Origin: Nocardia fusca NBRC 14340
Lineage (GTDB): Bacteria > Actinomycetota > Actinomycetes > Mycobacteriales > Mycobacteriaceae
Reading direction: 5' to 3'
DNA: 64,000 bases
Assembly (NCBI RefSeq): GCF_001618425.1
Contig: NZ_BDCU01000029.1
Coordinates: forward strand, 124,001 to 188,000
Shown in pieces: positions 33,933 through 43,265 of the stretch. The notes under the pieces are model-generated. The model was not told the DNA's origin, made no database searches, and saw nothing but the letters and a program-made list of their open reading frames with translations. Numbering within the stretch: position 1 is the first letter of the stretch; every line of letters starts with the position of its first letter. The position numbers and the translations under genes were made by a program.

Positions 33933-35702
33933 ATGGCAGTGACACCGTCCCGACCCGCAGAGCTCACCCCCACCCGCCCGTTTCCGGCACGGGTGGGCCC
34001 CAAGGGTTCGGCCATCCGGAAGCTGGTGACCACGACCGACCCGAAACTGCTGGGCATCATGTATCTGGCCTCGGCGACGGCCTTCTTCCTGATCGGCGGG
34101 TTGATGGCATTGCTGCTGCGCGGGGAGCTGGCCCGCCCCGGGCTGCAGTTCCTGTCGCCGGAACAGTACAACCAGCTGTTCACCATGCACGGCACGATCA
34201 TGCTGCTGTTCTATGCCACGCCGGTCGTGTTCGGTTTCGCCAATGCGGTCCTGCCGCTACAGATCGGGGCGCCGGATGTGGCGTTTCCCCGCCTCAATGC
34301 CCTGAGCTATTGGCTGTATCTGTTCGGTGCCACCATGGCGACCGCTGGATTCGTCACTCCGGGCGGCGCCGCCGATTTCGGCTGGACGGCATATTCGCCG
34401 CTCACCGATATCCTGCACTCACCGGGCGTCGGCGCCGATCTGTGGATCATGGGCCTGGCCGTATCCGGGCTGGGGACAATCCTCGGCGCGGTCAATATGC
34501 TCACTACCGTGGTATGCCTCCGGGCCCCGGGGATGACGATGTTCCGGATGCCGATCTTCACCTGGAATATCGTGGTGACCAGCATTCTGGTGCTCCTGGC
34601 GTTCCCGATCCTCACCGCGGCGCTGATGGCGCTCGCCTACGACCGGCACCTGGGCGGTCATATCTACGATCCCGGTGTCGGCGGCGTCCTGCTGTGGCAG
34701 CACCTGTTCTGGTTCTTCGGCCACCCGGAGGTCTACATCATCGCGTTGCCGTTCTTCGGCATCGTCTCCGAGATCTTCCCGGTCTTCAGCCGCAAACCCA
34801 TTTTCGGCTACACCGCGCTGGTTTTCGCGACCCTCGGCATCGGCGGCCTGTCGATGGCGGTATGGGCACACCACATGTACGCCACCGGCGCGGTACTGCT
34901 CCCATTCTTCTCGTTCATGACCTTCCTCATCGCCATCCCGACCGGCGTGAAATTCTTCAACTGGATCGGCACCATGTGGAAGGGACAACTCACCTTCGAA
35001 ACACCGATGCTGTTCTCGGTGGGATTCCTCGTCACCTTCCTGTTCGGCGGGCTGTCCGGTGTCATCCTGGCCAGCCCGCCCCTGGACTGGCACGTGCACG
35101 ACAGCTATTTCGTGGTGGCGCACTTCCACTACGTACTCTTCGGCACCATCGTGTTCGCGACGTTCGCCGGTATCTACTTCTGGTTCCCCAAGATGACCGG
35201 CCGGCTCATGGACGAGCGTCTCGGCCGCCTCCACTTCTGGACCACCTTCCTCGGCTTCCACACCACCTTCCTGGTCCAGCACTGGCTCGGCGCCGAGGGC
35301 ATGCCCCGGCGCTACGCCGACTACCAGGCCGACGACGGCTTCACCGCCCTGCACACTGTGTCCACCATCGGCTCGTTCGTGCTCGGCGTCTCGATGATCA
35401 CGTTCGTGTGGAACGTCTTCAAGAGCTACCGCTACGGCGAGGTGGTCACCGTGGACGACCCGTGGGGGTACGGCAACTCCTTGGAATGGGCCACCAGCTG
35501 CCCGCCGCCGCGGCACAACTTCTACGAACTGCCCAAGATCCGCAGCGAACGCCCGGCTTTCGAACTGCACTACCCGCACATGGCCGAACGCATCCGCCGA
35601 GAGTCTCATGTCGGCCGCAGCAGCCACGGCGCCGGGGCGGAACTGTCCCAACCCCCCAGCCCTACCGTCGGTGGCGCCGCCTCCGACGGCCCAGCTCGCT
35701 GA
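33933..35702 (+). CDS. ctaD: Cytochrome c oxidase subunit I (aa3 type)
   Basis: The 589-residue protein has the 12-helix heme-copper oxidase fold: LFTMHGTIMLLFY with the low-spin heme ligand, FWFFGHPEVYIIALP with the CuB His and the cross-linked Tyr, MAVWAHHMYATGA with two CuB His, and VVAHFHYVLFGTI with the remaining heme ligands. It pumps protons while reducing oxygen in the cytoplasmic membrane. ATG 33933 follows GAAGGAGAGC. The gene stands alone without ctaC, ctaE or qcr genes, as is common for ctaD in these bacteria, where several copies may exist. Confidence 0.95.
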   Translation: MAVTPSRPAELTPTRPFPARVGPKGSAIRKLVTTTDPKLLGIMYLASATAFFLIGGLMALLLRGELARPGLQFLSPEQYNQLFTMHGTIMLLFYATPVVFGFANAVLPLQIGAPDVAFPRLNALSYWLYLFGATMATAGFVTPGGAADFGWTAYSPLTDILHSPGVGADLWIMGLAVSGLGTILGAVNMLTTVVCLRAPGMTMFRMPIFTWNIVVTSILVLLAFPILTAALMALAYDRHLGGHIYDPGVGGVLLWQHLFWFFGHPEVYIIALPFFGIVSEIFPVFSRKPIFGYTALVFATLGIGGLSMAVWAHHMYATGAVLLPFFSFMTFLIAIPTGVKFFNWIGTMWKGQLTFETPMLFSVGFLVTFLFGGLSGVILASPPLDWHVHDSYFVVAHFHYVLFGTIVFATFAGIYFWFPKMTGRLMDERLGRLHFWTTFLGFHTTFLVQHWLGAEGMPRRYADYQADDGFTALHTVSTIGSFVLGVSMITFVWNVFKSYRYGEVVTVDDPWGYGNSLEWATSCPPPRHNFYELPKIRSERPAFELHYPHMAERIRRESHVGRSSHGAGAELSQPPSPTVGGAASDGPAR

Positions 35703-35711
35703 CCTCGCCTT

Positions 35712-36134
35712 TCATATCGGGATCTCGCGCAACGGGTCTCCCCCGTCGACGAACAGTTGCCCCTGTGGGGTCAGCGCCGCCGCGATCCGCTCCACCGCGA
35801 CCGCGCCCGCCGCCGGGTAGCGCCCGTCCAGCGCCCCCACCCGCACGGCGAACGCCAGGTCGAACGGCTCCTCGCCGGGCAGCAGCGTGAACTCCTCGAT
35901 ACTCGTACACCGCACGCTCAGCACACCGGCCGCGATCTCCGTCGCGGCCGTGCGACGGATCGCCTCGACACCCGTGGCGGATCGGTCGACGACGAGCACA
36001 TGCCCGGCACCGACCCGCCGCGCCACCTCTCGGGCGGCGGCGCCGGGCGCTCCGCCGATCTCCAGCACCCGGATGCCCGGCCGCAACGGCAATGCCTCCA
36101 CCACGGCCGCCAGCCGCGCCGAAAGTCCGCTCAT
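35712..36134 (-). CDS. Small class I SAM-dependent methyltransferase-like protein
   Basis: The 140-residue protein has motif I IRVLEIGGAPGAAAREVARR, the acidic end of strand 2 (VLVVDRSATGV) and a motif II-like FDLAFAVRVGAL, then a strand AALTPQGQLFVDGG. It is much shorter than usual methyltransferases because it lacks the N-terminal cap and the last two strands. ATG 36134 is supported by GAGGGA; ATG 36191 is an alternative. It converges on ctaD with 9 bp between the stops. The substrate is unknown. Confidence 0.72.
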   Translation of the reverse strand: MSGLSARLAAVVEALPLRPGIRVLEIGGAPGAAAREVARRVGAGHVLVVDRSATGVEAIRRTAATEIAAGVLSVRCTSIEEFTLLPGEEPFDLAFAVRVGALDGRYPAAGAVAVERIAAALTPQGQLFVDGGDPLREIPI

Positions 36135-36388
36135 ACCGTCCCTCACTTCCGGGCTCGAATTGGCCGCCAGTGTCCCACCGGCCACCGACATCGAGCCGAA
36201 CGAGCTGCGGGCGAAGGAGAAGCTTCGCCCCACCCGACCTCGCCACCGTCGTGGCCGGGAACCGCCCACCTCGTGAGCGGCCGCACCCGGGAGATGCGAC
36301 CGCGCGGGCGCCCGTACAGACGCCTACGTCCGCGTACGGATGCCGCTTCCCGGTGGCGCAGGCCCAGGTGGTCGTGCATATTGAGGGC

Positions 36389-36724
36389 ATGAAGTACGTC
36401 TTGCTGATCTGTGACGACGAGACGTCGTCGCCGAGCCCGGCGGAGCTCGCGGCGGATCCGGCCCATCGGGCGTACGCGGCGGAATTGGAACGCCGGGGTG
36501 CCCGCCGGGGTGGGGCGCGGTTGCGTCCGGTGGCGGACGCGACGACGGTTCGGGTCCGGGGCGGGGAAACGCTGGTATCCGACGGTCCGTTCGCGGAGAC
36601 CAAGGACTTCATCGGCGGCATCGACATCATCGAATGTGCGGACCTGGACGAGGCGATCGAACTCGCGGCGCGTCATCCCTACGCTCTGCACGGGTCGATC
36701 GAGGTCCGCCCCGTGTGGGAATGA
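36389..36724 (+). CDS. YciI/DGPF-domain protein
   Basis: The 111-residue protein starts MKYVLLICDDE and carries the family signature SDGPFAETKDFIGGIDIIEC. It ends HGSIEVRPVWE. Members of this family are encoded together with ECF sigma factors of the ECF42 group, and here the next gene is one, overlapping as ATGA. Its biochemical role is not settled; it may act as a ligand sensor for the sigma factor. The start is ATG 36389. Confidence 0.88.
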   Translation: MKYVLLICDDETSSPSPAELAADPAHRAYAAELERRGARRGGARLRPVADATTVRVRGGETLVSDGPFAETKDFIGGIDIIECADLDEAIELAARHPYALHGSIEVRPVWE

Positions 36725-37938
36725 CCGCGCCACCCGCGGTGCGGGCCGCGGTGGACCGGGCCTATCGCGACGAGTGGGGCCAGGTGGTCGCGACCTTGAT
36801 CGGAGCCACGGGCGATTGGGATCTGGCCGAGGACTGCGCGCAAGAGGCGTTCGCCGCCGCGTTGTCCACCTGGCCCCGCGACGGCGTGCCCGAGCGACCG
36901 GGGGCCTGGCTCACCACGACGGCGCGCAATCGCGCGACCGACCGGCTGCGCCGCGACACGGCCGCGAGCGCAAAGATGCGGCAGCTCGCGCGGCTGGCCC
37001 GAGAACCTGTCGAGCCGACGCCGGAGGGGATTCCCGATGAGCGGCTGCGGCTGATATTCACGTGCTGCCATCCGGCGCTGCCGTTCCCGGCCCGGGTCGC
37101 GCTCACCTTACGCACCCTGGCGGGCCTGAGCACCGCCGAGATCGCCAAGGCCTTCCTGACCGCCGAGTCCACGATGGCGCAGCGCCTGGTGCGCGCCAAA
37201 CGCAAGATCGTCGAGGCCGGTATCCCGTATCGGGTGCCCCCGGCGGAGCAGCTGCCGGAACGGTTGTCCGCGGTCGCGGCGGTTCTCTATCTGATCTTCA
37301 ACGAGGGGTACGGCGACGCGGACGGGGGGCGCGGACTGACGACCGAGGGTATCCACCTCGCTCGGGTGCTGGTCCGGTTGTTGCCCGAAGAGCCCGAGGC
37401 GCGGGGCCTGCTGGCACTGATGCTGCTGCTCGAGGCCCGCCGCGAGTACCGCACCGAGGGCGGTGTGCTGGTCCCCCTGGAAGACCAGGACCGCTCCCGG
37501 TGGGATCGCGCGCTGATCGCCGAGGGGGTCCGGACACTGGACGAGGCGCTGGCCGCGCGGCGTCCCGGGCCGTATCAGGTGCAGGCCGCGATCGCGGCCT
37601 GCCACGCCACCGCGCCCGACTCGGCGGCCACGGACTGGCCCCAGATCGCGGCACTCTACCGGGAGCTCGCGCGACTGGCGCCCTCGCCCGTGGTCGACCT
37701 CAACTACGCGGTGGCGGTCGCGCTGGCCGACGGCATCCCCGCCGGTCTCGCGCTCGTCGATGAGCTCGCCGGGTCCGGCCGACTGGAGGGCTACTACCTG
37801 CTGCCCGCAACCCGAGCCGATCTGCTGCGCCGGGACGGCCGGGCCGCCGAGGCCGCCGCGGCCTACGCGGCGGCGCTGGAACTGGCGCCGACGGATGCCG
37901 AGCGCCGCTACCTGACCGGGCGCCTACGCGCCCTCTGA
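36721..37938 (+). CDS. ECF sigma factor, ECF42 type, with long TPR-like C-terminus
   Basis: The 405-residue factor has sigma region 2 (IGATGDWDLAEDCAQEAFAA), region 4 (LAGLSTAEIAKAFLTAESTM, then AQRLVRAKRKI) and a C-terminal helical domain (about 190-400) with VLYLIFNEGYGD, typical of the ECF42 (DUF6596) group. ATG 36721 overlaps the YciI stop as ATGA. These factors have no anti-sigma partner and are thought to be controlled by the C-terminal domain and the DGPF protein. The targets are probably this operon and neighbours. Confidence 0.9.
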   Translation: MTAPPAVRAAVDRAYRDEWGQVVATLIGATGDWDLAEDCAQEAFAAALSTWPRDGVPERPGAWLTTTARNRATDRLRRDTAASAKMRQLARLAREPVEPTPEGIPDERLRLIFTCCHPALPFPARVALTLRTLAGLSTAEIAKAFLTAESTMAQRLVRAKRKIVEAGIPYRVPPAEQLPERLSAVAAVLYLIFNEGYGDADGGRGLTTEGIHLARVLVRLLPEEPEARGLLALMLLLEARREYRTEGGVLVPLEDQDRSRWDRALIAEGVRTLDEALAARRPGPYQVQAAIAACHATAPDSAATDWPQIAALYRELARLAPSPVVDLNYAVAVALADGIPAGLALVDELAGSGRLEGYYLLPATRADLLRRDGRAAEAAAAYAAALELAPTDAERRYLTGRLRAL

Positions 37939-38052
37939 CCGGCGCTCCGGCTCCTCGGCAGAATTCTCGGTTGTTTTTTCGCGTCGGTTGTCGATTTCGC
38001 GAGGTCTGCTTCGTCGGTGGGATGAAACCACCCGATGGAGAGAGGTAAGACC

Positions 38053-38547
38053 ATGACGAACACCGAGTACCTGACCGCCACCATGTCCGTGGGCCGGACC
38101 CCCGACGAGGTCTTCGCGGCCGTCACCGATGTCCGCGGATGGTGGAGCGAGAACATCATCGGCGCGACCACCACCGTGCACGACGAATTCGTCTTCACCG
38201 ACGACAGCAAATACGCGGGTGAAACGGCCGCGGGGAAGCCGGGCATCCGCTTCGCCCGGTTCCGGCTCACCGAGGTGGTGCCGGGCGCGCGGGTGGTCTG
38301 GCAGGTCGTGGATTCCGACCTCACCTTCGTCGACGACCGGGCCGAGTGGACCGGTACCACGGTCGTCTTCGACCTCACCGCGACCGCGGAAGGCACGACA
38401 CTGCACTTCACGCACGAGGGCCTTACCGCCGCGGGATCCGAGTGCTTCGAGGCGTGCTCGCGCGGCTGGACCTTCTACATCACCGAGAGCCTGCCGCGGC
38501 TGATCACCACCGGCACCGGCGATCCCATCCCGGATTACAACTCCTGA
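38053..38547 (+). CDS. SRPBCC/START-like ligand-binding protein
   Basis: The 164-residue protein has the features of the AHSA1/SRPBCC group: TATMSVGRTPDEVFAAVTDV at the start, the strand ARFRLTEVVPGARVVWQV, and the long C-terminal helix ECFEACSRGWTFYITESLP. ATG 38053 has GGAGAGAGG upstream. It binds a hydrophobic small molecule in a helix-grip fold; the identity is unknown. It follows the ECF42 gene by 114 bp, and a co-regulated target of that factor is plausible because such proteins often accompany ECF42. Confidence 0.85.
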   Translation: MTNTEYLTATMSVGRTPDEVFAAVTDVRGWWSENIIGATTTVHDEFVFTDDSKYAGETAAGKPGIRFARFRLTEVVPGARVVWQVVDSDLTFVDDRAEWTGTTVVFDLTATAEGTTLHFTHEGLTAAGSECFEACSRGWTFYITESLPRLITTGTGDPIPDYNS

Positions 38548-38766
38548 ACCACCGTCGGCGGGCTGCTTCCGGCGCGGGTCGCAGGGTGGGCCGGGTATCG
38601 ACTCCTGCGTGGTCCGCGCGGGAGGCGATGCCGCGCCGACGGCAACGCGGGAACGCCGCCGGGTGGAGGCCTGGCGGCGTTGCGGTCGGACGGCCGGCGT
38701 CCGGCAAGCGCCTCTCGGCAAGTGGTCGCTCGTGCGACGAATGGGCACGGCCCGCCCGGGCCCGGA

Positions 38767-39495
38767 TCAACTCTCCCCCCGGCCGCTCCGCCCGTTCGCG
38801 GCCGACTGACCGAAGAAGAAGCCGAGGATCAGCAGGATCATGTTCATCACGATCTCCGGGACCTTCGTATCGGTGAACATCGCGACCACCATCACCAGAC
38901 TGAACCCGACCAGCAGGACCGCGCCGATGAGTACGGCGATGGGCTCACGCTGGAACAGCGACCACCGCATCCGTGAGCGGCGCTCGTTCAGGTCTCGGAC
39001 CACATTCTGCAATTCGGTCTCCAATGCAGCGTCCCGCGCGTCCTCGGTCGCCGAGGATACCGCCACCACGTCCTGTGCCCGCTGGATCTGAGCCGCGACC
39101 ATCTGCCTCGCCACCGGGTCGTGGATCGCGGATTCGGCCACCTGCTGGATCTGGTCGAGCTCACGTCGCGCGGTGGTATTCCTCAACCCGGCTTGGAGTT
39201 CCTTGCGGATATCGGCGAGCCGGCGCAGCATGTAACCCTCGCCGACCACATCGGTCACGCCGTTGCTGTCGGTGATCTCGAACGGTTGCCGATTCTGCCG
39301 GGGAACGGTCTCCATCATGTTCTCGACCCGGGACAGCCACGCCGCGACCTCGTCCGGTGTGACGCCCTCGAAGGTGCGCGGGATGCCGAGTTCCTCCTTG
39401 ATGTTGTTGCGGACGGCTTCGCGGTTCTCCGGCGAAACATCTCGTTCTTCCCGCGACTCTCTGCGACCCAACGCATTCCTCCCACACTGACCCAT
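38767..39495 (-). CDS. Unknown membrane protein with N-terminal soluble helical domain
   Basis: The 242-residue protein has a charged, helical cytoplasmic part of about 165 residues (for instance GYMLRRLADIRKELQAGLR) followed by two hydrophobic helices near the end, PIAVLIGAVLLVGFSLVMVV and EIVMNMILLILGFFFGQ. No family was recognised. ATG 39495 is the only good start because the preferred fold start EERDVSPENRE has GTT, not GTG. It is a single gene flanked by about 750 bp of non-coding DNA upstream. Confidence 0.65.
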   Translation of the reverse strand: MGQCGRNALGRRESREERDVSPENREAVRNNIKEELGIPRTFEGVTPDEVAAWLSRVENMMETVPRQNRQPFEITDSNGVTDVVGEGYMLRRLADIRKELQAGLRNTTARRELDQIQQVAESAIHDPVARQMVAAQIQRAQDVVAVSSATEDARDAALETELQNVVRDLNERRSRMRWSLFQREPIAVLIGAVLLVGFSLVMVVAMFTDTKVPEIVMNMILLILGFFFGQSAANGRSGRGES

Positions 39496-40244
39496 GTTTG
39501 CCGGACCAGCGTACGGGCTCCACGCCGACGCAGGAACGGGATCCACCTTCGCGCAATGAATCCCAGGGCCCGCGTGCGCCCGCACCGCACGTCCTCGGCG
39601 CCCGCACACAGGGGTCCGCGACGACCCACGGTCCGGACGCAACCGTCGTTTCCGCAGAGAGAGACCCCTGCGCCTTCCGACGGTCGGCATCCACTGCCGC
39701 AGTCCTCTACCGGATTCCGGAACGCGCCGACTCTGCATCGCCCGACCGGCCGCCCGATCGGTCCGGTCACATTGCCGTGGCGGATCACGAGCTGCCACCT
39801 CCCCCGCAGCCGACTCCGCCATTACTTCCGTGTGCACCGCCACCTGAGCCGTCTCCGCCTGCGCCCCATACGTCCCTTCGCCTCTTACGCCCCTCTTCGG
39901 CGCGAAGTCTCTCGCGGAATCCCCGGCTATTGCTCCGGTCTTAGCCGATATAGATCACGAGGGCGAGCCCCGCCAACGCGAACAGGATCCAGTCTGCCAA
40001 CCCCATATCCCACGGTAGGCCGAAACCAGTTGACCCGGCCAGGATCTCGCATCGGCCTCGGCTGCTCGGATATGAGCAGGCATGGCAAACGAATACAGTG
40101 GCGAGGGCCCGCAGGATCGGTCGATTCCCGCGGCCGACACTGTCGTCGGGCTACGAACTCGAGTGCGCGCGGTAATGGCACGGTGCTGGATCGCTCGGCC
40201 GATGCCCGGGGATTCGTTCGGACGGCAAGGGAGGAACGATCGAG
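39496..40244. other. Long intergenic region
   Basis: Roughly 750 bp without a convincing full-size gene. The Ser/Pro/Arg-rich frames on both strands look like read-through. A possible 21-codon membrane peptide is listed separately at 39941-40006. Confidence 0.45.
39941..40006 (-). CDS. Possible 21-aa single-helix membrane peptide
   Basis: The frame from ATG 40006 to TAA 39941 encodes MGLADWILFALAGLALVIYI plus Gly, an almost perfect transmembrane helix without charged flanks except Asp5. No good ribosome binding site is seen. Its look is similar to KdpF-like or toxin-like small hydrophobic peptides, but this could be chance. Confidence 0.25.
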   Translation of the reverse strand: MGLADWILFALAGLALVIYIG

Positions 40245-40616
40245 ATGATGGCACGAACACCGGAAGAACTCCTGCCTCTCATCACCGCCGCGATCAACGC
40301 CGGCGATCCGAGCGGCGTCGTCGAGTATTTCGACGAGCAGGGCTGTTTCGTACTACCCGATGGCGCCCTTGTGCGCGGGCGCGCGGAGCTGCTGGCACTG
40401 TATGAGCAGCGGCTCGCGCTCCGGCCGGAGATATCGGCGCGGGCTGCGAAGATCGTTCAGGTAGGCGATGTAGCGCTGGTTACCAATGTGTGGTCCACCC
40501 GTCTTCGTAACGGTCGGATCGATGGCAACAGCTCCTTCGAGGGGGTGGCGACCCTCGTGCTCCGTCGTCATGATGACGGGGCCTGGCGGATTCTTGTCGA
40601 CGATTCCGACAGATGA
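40245..40616 (+). CDS. SnoaL-like/NTF2-fold protein
   Basis: The 123-residue protein has an NTF2-like pattern: an N-terminal helix EELLPLITAAINAGDPSGVV, YFDEQGCFVLPDGALVRGR, and a last strand pair VATLVLRRHDDGAWRILVDD that is common in SnoaL/DUF4440 proteins. It may be a small-molecule isomerase, hydrolase or binding protein. ATG 40245 or 40248 follows GGGAGGAACG. It precedes the TPP enzyme by 218 bp on the same strand. Confidence 0.8.
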   Translation: MMARTPEELLPLITAAINAGDPSGVVEYFDEQGCFVLPDGALVRGRAELLALYEQRLALRPEISARAAKIVQVGDVALVTNVWSTRLRNGRIDGNSSFEGVATLVLRRHDDGAWRILVDDSDR

Positions 40617-40834
40617 GGTGGAGCTGACGTTTCGGGATCTCATGCGGTGGGCCAGGCGTGCTCGAACCGGCCGCAATGTCCTGCGAAGATCGGTGCGCGG
40701 CACCCCGGCCGAGTACCCGGCGACCGCCGCACCGGGTCGCCGGAATCGTCCATCCGGCGTACCGAGGATTGGCTTCGACCGCAGCGGGTAGCACGACGGC
40801 CGACAACCGCTCCGCGAGTCAGCGAGGAGAAGCC

Positions 40835-42616
40835 ATGGCCCAGCAAGTCTCCGACTATGTCCTGCGGCGCCTCCGCGAATGGGGAGTCGAGCAGGTATTC
40901 GGTTACCCCGGCGACGGTATCAACGGGTTGGTGGCCGCGTTCGGCCGCGCCGGCAATTCACCGCGGTTCGTCCAGGCCCGGCACGAGGAGATGGCGGCGT
41001 TCCAGGCGACCGGATATGCCAAGTTCAGCGGCAAGGTGGGCGTCTGTACCGCGACCTCGGGCCCCGGTGCGATCCACCTGCTCAACGGGCTCTACGACGC
41101 CAAACTCGATCACGTCCCGGTCGTGGCAGTGGTGGGTCAGACCGCGCGGAGCGCGATGGGCGGCAGCTATCAGCAGGAGGTCGACCTGCAGTCGCTGTAC
41201 AAGGACGTCGCCGCGGACTATCTGGTCGAGGTGAACGTCTCCAGCCAGCTGCCGAATGCCCTCGACCGGGCCTTCCGCACCGCCATCGCCCGCCGCTCCC
41301 CCACCGCGGTCATCATCCCGGCGGATCTCCAGGAGGAGCCCTACGAGCCACCGCGGCACGAGTTCAAACAAGTACCGTCCAGCCCGCCGGCGGCACCGGC
41401 GACGAGCTCCGATCCGGCCGACGAGGAGATCCGGCGCGCCGCCGACGTGCTCAATGCCGGGTCGAGGGTCGCCATCCTGGTCGGCCAGGGCGCCCGGGCG
41501 GCCGCGGCGGAGGTGCTCGAGGTCGCCGACCTGACCGGCGCGGGGATCGCCAAGGCGCTCCTGGGCAAGGATGTCCTACCCGATGACCTCCCCTTCGTCA
41601 CCGGATCGATCGGGTTGCTGGGCACCCGGCCCAGCTACGAGCTGATGCGTGACTGCGACACCCTGCTGATCGTGGGCTCGAATTTTCCCTATACCCAGTT
41701 CCTGCCCGATCTCGATCAGGCGCGGGCGGTACAGATCGACCTCGACGGCGCGATGATCGGTATGCGCTACCCCACCGAGGCCAATCTGGTCGGCGACGCG
41801 CGGACCACCCTGCGCCACCTCATCCCGCTGCTGCACCGCAAAGAGGACCGCTCCTGGCGCGAGGGCATCGAACAGAACGTGGATCGCTGGTGGACCACCA
41901 TCGAGCGGCAGAGCATGCTCGACGCCCATCCGATCAATCCGATGCGGGTGGTGTGGGAGCTGTCCGAGCGGATCCCCGGCAACGCCATCGTGACCGCGGA
42001 TTCCGGATCCTCCACCAACTGGTACGCCCGCTGCCTGCGCTTCCACGACCAGATGCGCGGATCGCTGTCGGGCACCCTCGCCACGATGGGCCCCGGGGTC
42101 CCCTATGCCATCGGCGCGAAGTTCGCCCATCCCGACCGCCCCGCGATCGCCCTGGTCGGCGACGGCGCCATGCAGATGAACGGGCTCGCCGAGCTCATGA
42201 CCGTCGCCCGCTATCAGCATCTGTGGCAGGATCGCCGGCTGATCGTCTGCGTCTTCCACAACAACGACCTCAACCAGGTCACCTGGGAATTGCGCGCCAT
42301 GGGCGGCGCACCGAAGTTCGAGGAATCGCAGAGCCTTCCCGATGTCTCCTATGCCGAGATCGCGCGGGCGATGGGCATCGAGGCGGTCGCGGTCGAGAAG
42401 CCGGACGCGATCGGCGGCGCCTGGGATTACGCGCTCGCCGCGGACGGCCCGGTGTTACTCGACGTCCGATGCGATCCGGAGGTGCCGCCGATTCCCCCGC
42501 ACGCCAGCTACGAGCAGATGAAGGAGATGGCTGCCTCGGTACTGCGCGGCGACCCGGACGCCTGGCATCTGATGGTGCAGGGCGCCAAGACCAAGGCACA
42601 GGAGTTCCGGCCCTGA
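40835..42616 (+). CDS. Thiamine-pyrophosphate enzyme, pyruvate oxidase/dehydrogenase (quinone) type
   Basis: The 593-residue enzyme has the PYR domain with catalytic Glu in ARHEEMAAFQATGYAKF, a central domain, and a PP domain with the TPP motif LVGDGAMQMNG to FHNNDLNQVTWE. It most resembles PoxB-like pyruvate oxidases/dehydrogenases, which convert pyruvate to acetate or acetyl phosphate and CO2 and feed electrons to quinone or oxygen. Acetolactate synthase is less likely by neighbourhood and by the C-terminal end KTKAQEFRP. ATG 40835 follows GAGGAGA. It is monocistronic. Confidence 0.87.
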   Translation: MAQQVSDYVLRRLREWGVEQVFGYPGDGINGLVAAFGRAGNSPRFVQARHEEMAAFQATGYAKFSGKVGVCTATSGPGAIHLLNGLYDAKLDHVPVVAVVGQTARSAMGGSYQQEVDLQSLYKDVAADYLVEVNVSSQLPNALDRAFRTAIARRSPTAVIIPADLQEEPYEPPRHEFKQVPSSPPAAPATSSDPADEEIRRAADVLNAGSRVAILVGQGARAAAAEVLEVADLTGAGIAKALLGKDVLPDDLPFVTGSIGLLGTRPSYELMRDCDTLLIVGSNFPYTQFLPDLDQARAVQIDLDGAMIGMRYPTEANLVGDARTTLRHLIPLLHRKEDRSWREGIEQNVDRWWTTIERQSMLDAHPINPMRVVWELSERIPGNAIVTADSGSSTNWYARCLRFHDQMRGSLSGTLATMGPGVPYAIGAKFAHPDRPAIALVGDGAMQMNGLAELMTVARYQHLWQDRRLIVCVFHNNDLNQVTWELRAMGGAPKFEESQSLPDVSYAEIARAMGIEAVAVEKPDAIGGAWDYALAADGPVLLDVRCDPEVPPIPPHASYEQMKEMAASVLRGDPDAWHLMVQGAKTKAQEFRP

Positions 42617-42681
42617 CCGGTGAGGAGCGCCGACGGCGTCCGCCGGTCCCTCCGATACGAGCCGCAACGACCGTGCCGCGG

Positions 42682-43071
42682 TCACGCCCAGGCGTGAGCC
42701 CCCGGGCTCGCTGACAGCGGCGACATGAGCCGCTTCCAGAATTCGTGCCGGATCGCATCCCAGAGCCCGGCCAGCTCCGGATGGAGTTCCCGCGCTCGCG
42801 CGAGATCCGGATAACTACCGGAGGTGAAGCAGACCACCGGGGAGGCATCGGAGAGCTTCTCGACGACGAGGATGGCGATGGCGTGATCCCGCAGCAGCCG
42901 CCAGGTGGCGCCGAGCCCGTCGGCCTCCGTTCGGCACATGCCCTCCCTCATCGACGCGCCGTCGAAGACTCCGACCTGCTCGGTGGTCACCGCCGAGCCG
43001 ATGGGTGATTCTCCCCCGCAACGAGGCTGCCGGTGAGAAGCATCGACACAGCGAGCCGGGTGTTCGTGCAT
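42682..43071 (-). CDS. Unknown 129-aa soluble protein divergent from a GntR gene
   Basis: ATG 43071 has GGAGAGGGAA upstream. The product has a low-complexity basic start (to about residue 45) and a compact second half with WRLLRDHAIAILVVEKLSDA and HPELAGLWDAIRHEFWKRL. No known family was recognised. It is divergent from the GntR regulator with a 194-bp AT-rich region between, so the regulator may control it. Confidence 0.55.
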   Translation of the reverse strand: MHEHPARCVDASHRQPRCGGESPIGSAVTTEQVGVFDGASMREGMCRTEADGLGATWRLLRDHAIAILVVEKLSDASPVVCFTSGSYPDLARARELHPELAGLWDAIRHEFWKRLMSPLSASPGAHAWA

Positions 43072-43149
43072 GTCGTTCCCTCTCCTGATCGTCACATCGA
43101 CCGGTGGCGCCCGAGGTGGCACCGCCAGATAATCTAATACCTCTGAAAT

Positions 43150-43238
43150 CATAGTTCAATGGCTTATACGAAACTGGAGCGTTATTTGTTGTCGAAGGAC
43201 CGACCGTGGAGCCGCCTCGCCATTGACTCCATAGTTCA
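43150..43238. promoter_or_regulatory. Direct repeat CATAGTTCA in the GntR promoter region
   Basis: CATAGTTCA occurs at 43150-43158 and again at 43230-43238, exactly 80 bp apart, in the AT-rich divergent region between 43071 and 43266. The repeats may be half-sites of the GntR protein encoded at 43266, which would fit two sites spaced by about eight helical turns. Confidence 0.35.
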
Positions 43239-43265
43239 TATTTCAAGTTCCAAGTCCTAGAATCG

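Noticed and set aside
34419..35651. 410-aa leftward ORF
   Set aside because: Antisense shadow of ctaD, with His/Glu/Asp-rich nonsense composition.
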